A stretch of 23,280 nucleotides of DNA from Christensenella sp. UBA6406. GTDB taxonomy: Bacteria; Bacillota; Clostridia; Christensenellales; UBA1242. Positions 23,200-23,280 of the stretch are shown here, piece after piece. The notes beneath the pieces are model-generated. The model was not told the DNA's origin. It saw only the letters and a list, made by a program, of their open reading frames with translations, and searched no databases. The position numbers and the translations under genes were made by a program. The stretch lies in contig DJPS01000057.1 in the NCBI GenBank assembly GCA_002438625.1, positions 18,170 to 41,449 on the forward strand, given 5' to 3'. Position 1 is the stretch's first letter. Each line of letters starts with the position of its first letter.

Positions 23200-23280
23200 A
23201 GGTTACAAACTTATGTCTAAATGTTAATTTAATGCACTGAACAAAATTATAAATAATTTGCAAATTGATAAAGATTTAAA

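Larger units (their letters stand above)
22920..23280. other. AT-rich intergenic end of the window
   Basis: No gene or RNA recognised. The only clear signals are the promoter and palindrome listed separately; the gene they serve would lie beyond the window edge. Confidence 0.5.

Overview
The window is AT-rich chromosomal DNA from a low-GC Gram-positive-type bacterium, most likely an uncultured Clostridia-like Firmicute. Supporting signs are AAAGGAG-type ribosome sites, sigma-A promoters often with an extended TGn-TATAAT -10, a YlmC/YmxH-type PRC-barrel protein, Obg-YhbY, NrdR, FeoA-FeoB, RpiB, short-type QueF and RlmH. TGA behaves as a stop. I saw no tRNA, rRNA or CRISPR array.

Left part (1-5150), accessory in character: a PRC-barrel protein with an Asn/Gln-rich tail; a convergent unknown membrane protein; a relic resembling the end of an IS3-type element; and a lipoprotein of Ig-like repeats whose last repeat is split off by a frameshift. 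Next comes a leftward small serine recombinase. Its upstream region holds a bidirectional terminator and two 24-bp imperfect palindromes in inverted orientation, around a 142-bp segment with a rightward promoter. That promoter points at a gene for a lone protein resembling only the C-terminal part of type I restriction HsdM. I read this as a promoter-inversion (phase-variation) switch; it is the most interesting part of the window.

Middle (5263-14664), mostly housekeeping: obg-yhbY, convergent nrdR, feoA-feoB (FeoB has a degenerate G4 motif), a SLOG-fold protein, leftward rpiB and a zinc-ribbon/polyacidic protein, a membrane-anchored extracellular protein, then queF and a GalU-type nucleotidyltransferase.

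Right part (14759-23280): an unrecognised Lys-rich protein; a 1293-residue SF1 helicase with a C-terminal restriction-endonuclease-like domain that seems to lack one catalytic acid; a CPBP/Abi membrane protease with a long leader; and rlmH. Beyond rlmH lies about 1.1 kb without genes. It contains a roughly 0.5-kb island of about 55% GC with strong G skew, hairpins, repeated words and a clear G-quadruplex motif, then AT-rich DNA with a strong rightward promoter and an operator-like palindrome at the window edge.

No family assignment was checked by a search. Names come from motifs read in the translations, and promoters and terminators from the bases.
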